Source: CAZNPA01 sp964575095 | Lineage (GTDB): Bacteria > Pseudomonadota > Alphaproteobacteria > Rickettsiales > SXRF01 | Length of the DNA stretch: 64,000 bases | Assembly: GCA_964575095.1 (NCBI GenBank) | Contig: CAZNPA010000003.1 | Location: 193,272-257,271 of the forward strand | Reading direction: 5' to 3' | Shown here: positions 57,342 through 64,000 of the stretch, one piece after another | Numbering within the stretch: the first letter of the stretch is position 1 | Layout: each line of letters starts with the position of its first letter | Notes under the pieces: generated by a model | The model's input: only the letters and a program-made list of their open reading frames with translations | What the model was told of the DNA's origin: nothing | The model's database searches: none | Translations under genes and position numbers: made by a program

Positions 57342-57920
57342 TTATTTAATGAATGGCATATTGAAGCCGGTGAGCAACGCCTTTGCTTCGGCGTCGGTCT
57401 TGGCGGTGGTGCAGATGATGATATCCATACCGCGCACCTGGTCGATTTTATCGTAGTTAATTTCCGGGAACACGATCTGCTCTTTGAGGCCGAGCGCGTA
57501 GTTGCCGCGGCCGTCGAAGCTGTTCTGCTTCACGCCGCGGAAGTCGCGGACGCGCGGCAGCGCCGTGTTGATCAGGCGATCCAGGAACTCATACATGCGC
57601 TGTTTCCTGAGCGTCACCTTGCAGCCGATGGCCAGGTTTTCGCGCAGCTTGAAACCGGCGATGGCTTTCTTCGACTTGGTCGTCACCGGCTTCTGGCCGG
57701 AGATGAGCGACATATCGGAAACCGCCGCCAGGATGGTTTTGCTGTCGTTGACGTTTTCACCGACGCCCATGTTGATGACGATCTTGTCGAGCTTGGGCAC
57801 CTGCATGGCATTCTTGTAGTTGAACTGCTTCTGCATCGCCGGGCGCACTTCTTTCTCGTACACGGCGACAAGGCGCGGCGTATAGCCGCCTTCTTTTTTC
57901 ACTGCGGTTGACTTAGCCAT
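57342..57920 (-). CDS. rplE: Ribosomal protein L5
   Basis: A 5S-rRNA-binding 50S protein that contacts P-site tRNA. The 192 residues have [39 protein letters not shown] and [20 protein letters not shown]. It overlaps rplX by 8 bp. Confidence 0.98.
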   Translation of the reverse strand: MAKSTAVKKEGGYTPRLVAVYEKEVRPAMQKQFNYKNAMQVPKLDKIVINMGVGENVNDSKTILAAVSDMSLISGQKPVTTKSKKAIAGFKLRENLAIGCKVTLRKQRMYEFLDRLINTALPRVRDFRGVKQNSFDGRGNYALGLKEQIVFPEINYDKIDQVRGMDIIICTTAKTDAEAKALLTGFNMPFIK

Positions 57921-58236
57921 TGACGACCTCTCCCGATTTCCTGGCGACGCGCACTTTCTTGCCGTCGGTCAGCGTTTTATAGCCCACGCGCGTGCCTTTG
58001 CCGGTTTTCTTATCAACCAGCATGACGTTGGACACATGCAGCGATGCTTCCTTTTCGACAATGCCGCCGGCACCGGCCTGTGACGGCTTGGTGTGGCGCT
58101 TCACCTTGTTGACGCCGCCGACGATGACGCGCAACTTTTCTGGGATCACCCTGAGGATGCTTCCCTTTTTGCCCTTGTCGCGGCCGGCGATGACGATGAC
58201 TTCGTCGCCTTTTTTAAGTTTCAGTTTGTTTTGCAT
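57913..58236 (-). CDS. rplX: Ribosomal protein L24
   Basis: A 50S assembly-initiating protein. The ATG at 58236 ([20 protein letters not shown]) gives 107 residues; the longer open frame to 58548 is the shadow of rplN. KOW motif [13 protein letters not shown] is present. The start codon follows the rplN stop by 2 bp. Confidence 0.97.
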   Translation of the reverse strand: MQNKLKLKKGDEVIVIAGRDKGKKGSILRVIPEKLRVIVGGVNKVKRHTKPSQAGAGGIVEKEASLHVSNVMLVDKKTGKGTRVGYKTLTDGKKVRVARKSGEVVNG

Positions 58237-58238
58237 AA

Positions 58239-58607
58239 TTAGAGTACCTCCGGCGCCAGCGAGACGATTTTCATGAATTGCTTGCCGCGCAGTTCGCGGG
58301 TGACCGGCCCGAAAATACGGGTGCCGATCGGCTCGTTCTGCTTGGTGACGAGCACCGCCGCGTTCTTGTCGAAGCGGATGATGCTGCCATCGGCACGGCG
58401 GATGTCGTGACGCGTGCGCACGATGACGGCGCGGTGCACTTCGCCTTTCTTGACCTTGCCGCGCGGAATCGCGTCCTTGATCGAGACGACGATGACGTCG
58501 CCTACTGTCGCGGTTTTGCGCATCGAGCCGCCCAGCACCTTGATGCACATCACGCGGCGCGCACCCGAGTTATCGGCGACTTCTAAATTACTTTGTTGTT
58601 GAATCAT
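58239..58607 (-). CDS. rplN: Ribosomal protein L14
   Basis: A 50S protein at the subunit interface. The 122 residues carry [39 protein letters not shown] and [20 protein letters not shown], the standard length. Confidence 0.98.
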   Translation of the reverse strand: MIQQQSNLEVADNSGARRVMCIKVLGGSMRKTATVGDVIVVSIKDAIPRGKVKKGEVHRAVIVRTRHDIRRADGSIIRFDKNAAVLVTKQNEPIGTRIFGPVTRELRGKQFMKIVSLAPEVL

Positions 58608-58617
58608 AACTTAACCC

Positions 58618-58848
58618 CTATTCGTACACGACTTTCCAGCGTTTGGTTTTCGAGATGGGCGCCGACTCGATGATCGAGACTACGTCGCCGATTTTGAATT
58701 TCTTCTGCTCGTCGTGCGCCGCGTACTTCTTCGAGCGCGCGATGGTTTTCTTGTAAATCGGGTGCGCAATGCGGCGGTTGACCTGCACGACGACCGTCTT
58801 TTCCATTTTGTCGCTGACGACGACACCTTGTAATACGCGTTTCGGCAT
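58618..58848 (-). CDS. rpsQ: Ribosomal protein S17
   Basis: A 30S OB-fold protein. The 76 residues carry [20 protein letters not shown] and [20 protein letters not shown]. Standard length and position. Confidence 0.98.
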   Translation of the reverse strand: MPKRVLQGVVVSDKMEKTVVVQVNRRIAHPIYKKTIARSKKYAAHDEQKKFKIGDVVSIIESAPISKTKRWKVVYE

Positions 58849-58851
58849 ACT

Positions 58852-59121
58852 CTATTCCTTTTCCTTCTTGGCTTTCTTAGGTGCCGTTTTTTTGGCGGCA
58901 GCAGCCGGTTTAGCAGCTTTTTCCTTCACCGCCGTGCCAGGTTTTTCATTGATCAGCGTCATGGCGCGGGCGATGGTTTTGCGCACTTCGGTAAAGCGCT
59001 TGCGGTTCTCCAGCGCGCCGGTCGACGCCTGCATGCGCAGGTTGAACTGCTCCTTCTTGGAGTTGAGTACCAGCTCCTGCAGCTCTTCTTTGCTCTTCGC
59101 GCGTAATTCGGCGATCTTCAT
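58852..59121 (-). CDS. rpmC: Ribosomal protein L29 with a Lys/Ala-rich C-terminal tail
   Basis: A 50S exit-tunnel protein. The conserved part is residues 1-65 ([40 protein letters not shown]). About 24 more residues are Lys/Ala-rich ([20 protein letters not shown]). It overlaps rplP by 4 bp. Confidence 0.97.
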   Translation of the reverse strand: MKIAELRAKSKEELQELVLNSKKEQFNLRMQASTGALENRKRFTEVRKTIARAMTLINEKPGTAVKEKAAKPAAAAKKTAPKKAKKEKE

Positions 59122-59543
59122 GCATGCCTCTCTTCCGCCAGACGGGCGACGAATTTTGTTTTGATCGGTAGCTTGGCCGAAGCACGTTCGAAGGCGTCGC
59201 GCGCGACCTGTTCGGGCACGCCGTCGATCTCGAACATGATGCGACCGGGTTCAACGCGGCAGATCCAGTATTCAACCGAACCTTTGCCCGAACCCATACG
59301 CACTTCCGCCGGTTTTTTGGTCACCGGCACGTCCGGGAACACGCGGATCCACAAGCGGCCGACGCGCTTTACGTGGTGCGAAATGGCGCGGCGCGCGGCT
59401 TCGATCTGGCGCGCGGTGACGCGTTCCGGCTGCAAAGCCTTCAGACCGTATTCGCCGAACGCGAGTGTATAGCCGCCCTTGGCGTTGCCGTGGATGCGGC
59501 CTTTATGCTGCTTGCGGTACTTCGTTTTTTTAGGGCTCATCAT
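59118..59543 (-). CDS. rplP: Ribosomal protein L16
   Basis: A 50S protein at the A-site tRNA. The 141 residues begin [19 protein letters not shown], so either of two adjacent ATGs may be used. [20 protein letters not shown] is diagnostic. Standard order between rpsC and rpmC. Confidence 0.98.
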   Translation of the reverse strand: MMSPKKTKYRKQHKGRIHGNAKGGYTLAFGEYGLKALQPERVTARQIEAARRAISHHVKRVGRLWIRVFPDVPVTKKPAEVRMGSGKGSVEYWICRVEPGRIMFEIDGVPEQVARDAFERASAKLPIKTKFVARLAEERHA

Positions 59544-59548
59544 ATGCG

Positions 59549-60253
59549 TTACTCGTTACTTGTCGTTTCCGTGGTTTCCGTTTCGGCGATAACCGGGGCT
59601 TCTTCCCGAATCACTTTCTTTTCCTTGCCGACGATCTCGCCTTTGAACACCCAGACTTTGACGCCAATGGTGCCGTAAGCGGTTTCGGCGCGGCAAACGC
59701 CGTAATCGACGTCGGCGCGCAGCGTATGCAAGGGCACGCGGCCTTCGCGGTACCATTCCATGCGGGCGATTTCAGCGCCGCCCAGGCGACCGCTGACGTT
59801 GATGCGGATGCCTAAGGCGCCCAAGCGCAGGCACGATTGCACGGCACGTTTCATGGCGCGGCGGAAAGCGACGCGCTTTTCCAGCTGCTGTGCCACCGAT
59901 TCTGCGATCAGCGTCGCATCGAGTTCGGGCTTCGGCACCGGCACGATATTGACCTGCACTTCGTCCTTGGTGAACTTGCCGATGTCCTTCTTGATCTTGT
60001 CGATGTCGGCGCCTTTTTTGCCGATGACGACGCCCGGACGCGCGGTATGGATCGTGATGTGCGCCTTCTTGGAGGGGCGCTCGATCGTAATCTTGCTAAT
60101 GCCGGCCGAGTCTAAGGTCTTCTTGATGTACTTCTGAATCTTGAAGTCCTCGTGCAACTTGTCGGCGTAGTCTTTGTCACCGGCGTACCAGCGCGAATCC
60201 CACGTCTTGTTGATGCCGACCCGCAGGCCGATGGCGTTTACTTTCTGACCCAT
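59549..60253 (-). CDS. rpsC: Ribosomal protein S3
   Basis: A 30S protein at the mRNA entry. A KH domain ([20 protein letters not shown]) and C-terminal domain ([20 protein letters not shown]) are present in 234 residues. The tail is acidic and Thr-rich ([17 protein letters not shown]). It meets rplV at base 60253. Confidence 0.98.
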   Translation of the reverse strand: MGQKVNAIGLRVGINKTWDSRWYAGDKDYADKLHEDFKIQKYIKKTLDSAGISKITIERPSKKAHITIHTARPGVVIGKKGADIDKIKKDIGKFTKDEVQVNIVPVPKPELDATLIAESVAQQLEKRVAFRRAMKRAVQSCLRLGALGIRINVSGRLGGAEIARMEWYREGRVPLHTLRADVDYGVCRAETAYGTIGVKVWVFKGEIVGKEKKVIREEAPVIAETETTETTSNE

Positions 60254-60702
60254 TATTTGGACTCCTTCTTAGCCGGCTTTTTGGCCGCTTTCTTCTCAGT
60301 TTTCTTTTCGGTCTTGACCGGTGTTTGCGCTTCGCCTTTTTCACCGACGATTAGCGTCAGGTTGGCGAACGGCTTGAAGATGCGCGCCGATTTGCCGCGG
60401 CCGCGCGTATGCATGCGCTTCATCACGATGTTCTTGCCGACATAGGCTTCTTTCACATACAGCGAATCGACGTTCAAATTGTGGTTGTTCTCAGCGTTGG
60501 CGATGGCCGATTGCAATCCCCTTTTCACATCATTGGCGATGCGCTTGTGGCTGAAGGTGAGCTGCGTCAACGCGCTACCGACATCCATGCCGCGAATCAA
60601 GGCTGCCACCAGATTGAGTTTGCGCGACGAAACGCGCAGGCGATTGATGACCGCCTTGGCTTCGTTGCTCGCGAGTGACCGTTCTCTTGCCTGTTTACCC
60701 AT
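60253..60702 (-). CDS. rplV: Ribosomal protein L22 with a Lys-rich C-terminal tail
   Basis: A 50S protein with a beta-hairpin in the exit tunnel. The core ([40 protein letters not shown]) is followed by a tail of about 25 residues ([19 protein letters not shown]). The total of 149 exceeds the usual 110-125. Confidence 0.97.
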   Translation of the reverse strand: MGKQARERSLASNEAKAVINRLRVSSRKLNLVAALIRGMDVGSALTQLTFSHKRIANDVKRGLQSAIANAENNHNLNVDSLYVKEAYVGKNIVMKRMHTRGRGKSARIFKPFANLTLIVGEKGEAQTPVKTEKKTEKKAAKKPAKKESK

Positions 60703-60711
60703 AATCCTACC

Positions 60712-61074
60712 CTATTCTTTCTTCGCCGGAGCTGCTGCGGGCGCCGCTGCCGGAGCTGCCGCCGCTGCGGGTGCCGCTGCCGCCGGAGCGCCGGTGGCCG
60801 CTTTGTCTTCTTTACCTGCCACGCCGTGAGCGAGGAAGGTGCGCGTCGGCGCGAATTCGCCGAGCTTGTGGCCGATCATGTCTTCGTTGACGGAGACCGG
60901 GATAAATTTCTTGCCGTTATAGACGCCGAACACCAGCCCGATGAATTGCGGGACGATGGTCGAGCGGCGCGACCAGGTCTTGATGATCTGGTTTCTGCTT
61001 GCTGCTTTTGCCATTTCCGCCTTCTTCAGCAGATACCCGTCAACGAACGGGCCTTTCCAAACTGCACGTGCCAT
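60712..61074 (-). CDS. rpsS: Ribosomal protein S19 with an Ala/Pro-rich C-terminal tail
   Basis: A 30S head protein. The 120 residues consist of a standard 92-residue core ([52 protein letters not shown]) and a tail of about 28 residues made almost only of Ala and Pro, ending AKKE. This tail is unusual for S19. Confidence 0.97.
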   Translation of the reverse strand: MARAVWKGPFVDGYLLKKAEMAKAASRNQIIKTWSRRSTIVPQFIGLVFGVYNGKKFIPVSVNEDMIGHKLGEFAPTRTFLAHGVAGKEDKAATGAPAAAAPAAAAAPAAAPAAAPAKKE

Positions 61075-61077
61075 TAC

Positions 61078-61905
61078 TTATCTCCCATGCCTATTCTTGA
61101 TGATCAGCTTGTTCTTTTTCTTGCGCGAGCGCGTCTTGGTGCCCTTGGTGCCTTTGCCCCATGGCGTCACCGGATGGCGGCCGCCGGAGGTTTTGCCTTC
61201 GCCGCCGCCGTGCGGATGGTCGACCGGGTTCATGGCAACGCCGCGAACGGAGGGACGCAGTCCCAACCAGCGCGAGCGCCCGGCCTTGCCGATGACGCGG
61301 TTCTGGTGGTCGGGGTTGCTTACCGCGCCGATCGAAGCCAGGCACATATCCGGCACCAGGCGCAATTCGCCCGAACGTAATTTAAGTTGCGCGTAACCGG
61401 CGTCCTTGCCGACCAGCTGCACGAACGTACCGGCCGAGCGCGCCATCTGGCCGCCCTTGCCGAGTTTCATTTCGACGTTATGCACGAACGTGCCGGAGGG
61501 AATGTTCTTCAAAGGAAGTGCATTGCCCGGCTTGATGTCGGCATTCTCGCCGGAGATCACCGTGTCGCCGACATTCAGATGCTGCGGCGCCAGAATATAG
61601 GCCAGTTCGCCGTCTTTATATTTGATCAGCGCGATGAACGCCGAGCGGTTGGGATCGTATTCCAAACGCTCGACCGTCGCCGGCACGTCGAATTTGCGGC
61701 GCTTGAAATCGATGGTGCGGTAGCTGGACTTGTGGCCACCGCCGGTGCGGAATGCCGTCAGGCGCCCGGTATTGCTGCGGCCGCCGCTTTTGGGCTTGCC
61801 CTCGGTCAGCGATTTGACGGGCTTGCCTTTCCATAATGCGCTGCGGTCCACCTGAACCAGATGGCGCTGCGTCGGCGTTGTCGGCCTGAATGTTTTGAGT
61901 GCCAT
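61078..61905 (-). CDS. rplB: Ribosomal protein L2
   Basis: A 50S protein at the peptidyl-transferase region. The 275 residues include the catalytic-region motif [20 protein letters not shown], with the conserved histidine, and [14 protein letters not shown]. Standard length. Confidence 0.98.
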   Translation of the reverse strand: MALKTFRPTTPTQRHLVQVDRSALWKGKPVKSLTEGKPKSGGRSNTGRLTAFRTGGGHKSSYRTIDFKRRKFDVPATVERLEYDPNRSAFIALIKYKDGELAYILAPQHLNVGDTVISGENADIKPGNALPLKNIPSGTFVHNVEMKLGKGGQMARSAGTFVQLVGKDAGYAQLKLRSGELRLVPDMCLASIGAVSNPDHQNRVIGKAGRSRWLGLRPSVRGVAMNPVDHPHGGGEGKTSGGRHPVTPWGKGTKGTKTRSRKKKNKLIIKNRHGR

Positions 61906-61908
61906 AAA

Positions 61909-62247
61909 TTATTTTTTCACTCCCGTGCTGAAATCGATCGACTGGCCTTCAGCCAGCGTCACGATGGCTTTCTTGGTATCGGCACGGCGACCGGTGGTAT
62001 TGCGGAACCGTTTGATTTTCCCCATGCGGTTATGGGTGTTGACCTTGGTTACCTTCACGCCGAAGATACCTTCCACCGCCGCTTTGACGTCCTGCTTGCT
62101 GGACTCAAGGCGGACGTTGAACAGAAACTTGCCCTGCTCGGAGGCTTGCGTCGATTTTTCGGTGATGACCGGCGAGACGATGACATCGTAATGCCACTCG
62201 CGCAATTGCCGTGCCGTCGCGTCTTTTTTCTTGCGTCCTAATTTCAT
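61909..62247 (-). CDS. rplW: Ribosomal protein L23
   Basis: A 50S exit-site protein that docks SRP and trigger factor. The ATG at 62247 ([20 protein letters not shown]) gives 112 residues and overlaps rplD by 4 bp; the longer frame to 62328 is rejected. [15 protein letters not shown] ([13 protein letters not shown]) and [12 protein letters not shown] are conserved. Confidence 0.97.
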   Translation of the reverse strand: MKLGRKKKDATARQLREWHYDVIVSPVITEKSTQASEQGKFLFNVRLESSKQDVKAAVEGIFGVKVTKVNTHNRMGKIKRFRNTTGRRADTKKAIVTLAEGQSIDFSTGVKK

Positions 62248-62864
62248 TTGAGCCTCTCTTCCAGATGCTTCACCGCATCCTTGGTCAGCACCAGCTGCTT
62301 GTGGCGCAGGATGTCGTACACGTTGCAACCCTGCTGCGGCAGCACATCGACATGCATGACGTTGCGCGCTGCTTTGGCGAACACTTCGTTAAGCTCGGCG
62401 CCACCGATGATGAGCGGCTTGTCCCAGCCGTTCTTCTCGAAAGTCGTGGCGAGAGTTTTGCTTTTGGCGTTCTTGATTTCCAGATTTTCGATGACAAACA
62501 GCGCGCCTTCTTTCTGCTTGGCAGAGAGCGCGTGTTTCATGGCCAGCTTGCGGAACTTTTTATTTAAGCCTAGAGCGTGGCTGCGTACGACCGGCCCGAA
62601 AATCCTCGCGCCACCCTTAAACTGCGGCGAACGGAGCGAACCGGCGCGGGCATTGCCGGTGCCTTTTTGCTTCCACGGTTTTTTGGTCGTGCCCTGAATC
62701 TCGGAGATGCCTTTGGTTTTGTGCGTGCCGGCGCGTTTTTTGGCGCGCTGGTATTCGACCATGCGATGTATGATATCGTTGCGCACTTCAACGCCGAAGA
62801 TGGCGTCGGAGAGCTCGATGGAGCCCGCTTCTTTATTTTCTAAGGTGACGACTTTGAGTTTCAT
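62244..62864 (-). CDS. rplD: Ribosomal protein L4
   Basis: A 50S tunnel protein and, in E. coli, repressor of the S10 operon. The 206 residues have KAGTRSAR-like motifs ([20 protein letters not shown]) and [20 protein letters not shown]. It lies 12 bp after rplC. No L4-responsive leader is visible because the window ends in tuf. Confidence 0.98.
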   Translation of the reverse strand: MKLKVVTLENKEAGSIELSDAIFGVEVRNDIIHRMVEYQRAKKRAGTHKTKGISEIQGTTKKPWKQKGTGNARAGSLRSPQFKGGARIFGPVVRSHALGLNKKFRKLAMKHALSAKQKEGALFVIENLEIKNAKSKTLATTFEKNGWDKPLIIGGAELNEVFAKAARNVMHVDVLPQQGCNVYDILRHKQLVLTKDAVKHLEERLK

Positions 62865-62875
62865 AACGTGCTCTT

Positions 62876-63619
62876 TTACGCTTTGGGTTGTTCAGCGGCT
62901 TCGGGAGCGGCTGCTTGTTGTTCGGCAGGCACGGCTGCCTGCGGCGCTTGCTTGATACCGGCGGGATACGGCGCTTTGACATGCGTGCCTTTTTTGACCG
63001 AATCCTTGATCGTGACGTAACTGTCGTTGGCGCCCGGCACTGCCCCCTTAATCATCAAAAAGCCTTTGGCTTCGTCGACGGAAACGATTTCCAGATTCTG
63101 CTGCGTGCGGTTACGCGCGCCCATATGGCCGGCCATTTTCTTGCCTTTGAACACGCGGCCCGGATCCTGGCGCTGACCGGTGGAACCGTGCGAGCGGTGC
63201 GAAATCGAGACGCCGTGCGAGGCTTCAAGACCGGCGAAGTTCCAACGCTTCATAACGCCGGCAAAACCCTTACCGACGGTATTGCCGCTGATATCGACAA
63301 ATTGTCCCGGAACGTAATGCGAAGCCAGAATTTCCGTACCAGGTTCCAGAACCGCATTTTCGGCAACGCGGAATTCGACGACCTTGCGCTTGGGTTCCAC
63401 TTTCGCCTTGGCGAAATGGCCGCGCATGGACTTGCTTGTGTTCTTGGCCTTGGCCGCGCCGACACCGAGCTGAAGTGCGGTATAGCCGTTCTTCTCTTTG
63501 GTCTTGGTGGCAATGACTTGGCAGTTCTCGATCTGTAAAACGGTCACGGCAAGCTGCTCGCCCGCCTCCGAGTAGGTGGTCGTCATGCCAATCTTTTTTG
63601 CTATCAGTCCGGTTCTCAT
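62876..63619 (-). CDS. rplC: Ribosomal protein L3 with an Ala/Gln-rich C-terminal tail
   Basis: A 50S assembly-initiating protein. The 247 residues consist of the core ([60 protein letters not shown]) and a tail of about 25 residues ([20 protein letters not shown]). Confidence 0.97.
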   Translation of the reverse strand: MRTGLIAKKIGMTTTYSEAGEQLAVTVLQIENCQVIATKTKEKNGYTALQLGVGAAKAKNTSKSMRGHFAKAKVEPKRKVVEFRVAENAVLEPGTEILASHYVPGQFVDISGNTVGKGFAGVMKRWNFAGLEASHGVSISHRSHGSTGQRQDPGRVFKGKKMAGHMGARNRTQQNLEIVSVDEAKGFLMIKGAVPGANDSYVTIKDSVKKGTHVKAPYPAGIKQAPQAAVPAEQQAAAPEAAEQPKA

Positions 63620-63627
63620 AAATGCTC

Positions 63628-63945
63628 CTAGGCGGCTTCCGCCTTGATTTTAATATCCACGCCGCTGGCCAGATCGAGCTTCATCAGCGCGTCCACGGTT
63701 TGCGGCGTCGGGTCTAAAATATCGATCAGGCGCTTGTGCGTCCTTATCTCGAACTGCTCGCGCGACTTCTTATCGACGTGCGGCGAACGGTTGACGGTGA
63801 AGCGCTGGATGCGGCGCGGCAGCGGGATCGGACCGTGCACTTGCGCACCGGTGCGTTTTGCCGTCGAAACGATTTCCGCCGTGCTCTGATCGAGGATGCG
63901 GTGATCGAACGCCTTAATCCAGATTCTGATCTTTTGGTTTTGCAT
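63628..63945 (-). CDS. rpsJ: Ribosomal protein S10
   Basis: A 30S protein that also acts with NusB in antitermination. The ATG at 63945 ([20 protein letters not shown]) gives 105 residues; the open frame to 63960 overlaps the end of tuf. [20 protein letters not shown] is diagnostic. Confidence 0.98.
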   Translation of the reverse strand: MQNQKIRIWIKAFDHRILDQSTAEIVSTAKRTGAQVHGPIPLPRRIQRFTVNRSPHVDKKSREQFEIRTHKRLIDILDPTPQTVDALMKLDLASGVDIKIKAEAA

Positions 63946-63949
63946 TTTC

Positions 63950-64000
63950 CTACTCCACAATCTTGGCGACGACGCCGGCGCCGACGGTCTTGCCGCCCTC
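63950..64000 (-). CDS. tuf: Elongation factor Tu, C-terminal end only
   Basis: The last 16 codons, [16 protein letters not shown] followed by TAG, match the end of EF-Tu (domain III). The gene runs off the right edge. It lies 4 bp upstream of the rpsJ start, the usual tuf-rpsJ order. Confidence 0.92.
   Translation of the reverse strand, partial: EGGKTVGAGVVAKIVE

Noticed and set aside
57913..58548. 211-codon frame for rplX
   Set aside because: The part upstream of 58236 is out-of-frame rplN sequence; L24 starts at the ATG at 58236.

Overview
The window comes from an alphaproteobacterium. The evidence is a CtrA master regulator beside a ChpT-type phosphotransferase and flagellar fliI/fliJ, an ATP12 F1-assembly chaperone, the order crcB-rluC-atp12, and the order rplM-rpsI-argC. 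A free-living, flagellated lineage with many short palindromic repeats is suggested. Rhodospirillales- or Micavibrio-like is a guess I cannot prove from the sequence. I see no rRNA, CRISPR array, insertion sequence or prophage.

Layout. 1-3.2 kb (minus): an unknown partial gene, gamma carbonic anhydrase, argC, rpsI, rplM. 3.3-8.8 kb (minus): one transcription unit trpS-phoR-pstC-pstA-pstB. 8.9-13.5 kb (plus): hemB, then an orphan TpsB-type outer-membrane transporter followed by three small exported paralogous proteins. 13.5-20.4 kb (plus): ubiX, a DUF465 gene, an RlmD-family rRNA methyltransferase, a 930-residue fusion of a radical-SAM enzyme and a PLP enzyme, and lepA. 20.5-21.2 kb: two tRNA-Ala genes and a CsoR-family repressor. 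21.3-24.7 kb: fliI-fliJ, ctrA and chpT. 24.9-28.2 kb: two unusual regulators, a lipoprotein-like gene and queD. 28.3-31.2 kb (minus): an aminotransferase, astA and pdxH. 32.2-34.8 kb (minus): a polyamine pair, ornithine decarboxylase (with a leader peptide and alternative hairpins) and a deoxyhypusine-synthase homologue. 35.2-40.6 kb (plus): guaB, an RsmB-type methyltransferase, an M23 peptidase, bactofilin, tRNA-Leu and lipB. 41.3-48.0 kb: pccA and pccB with an EF-hand-like gene between them, then atp12, rluC and crcB. 48.0-64 kb (minus): the S10-spc-alpha ribosomal supercluster from tuf to rplQ, with secY, adk and rpoA and one intruding membrane glycosyltransferase-like gene.

Points of most interest: (1) the TpsB plus three small two-cysteine exported proteins (10.0-13.5 kb), which may be an undescribed secretion cassette; (2) the radical-SAM/PLP fusion (15.8-18.6 kb); (3) palindromic repeats that are translated, as a 50-residue in-frame insertion just before the catalytic lysine of LipB and as a shared peptide at the N-termini of TrpS and HemB; (4) the ornithine decarboxylase leader; (5) three regulators (CsoR, S24 repressor, NtrC-like) that each lack the residues that normally define their mechanism.
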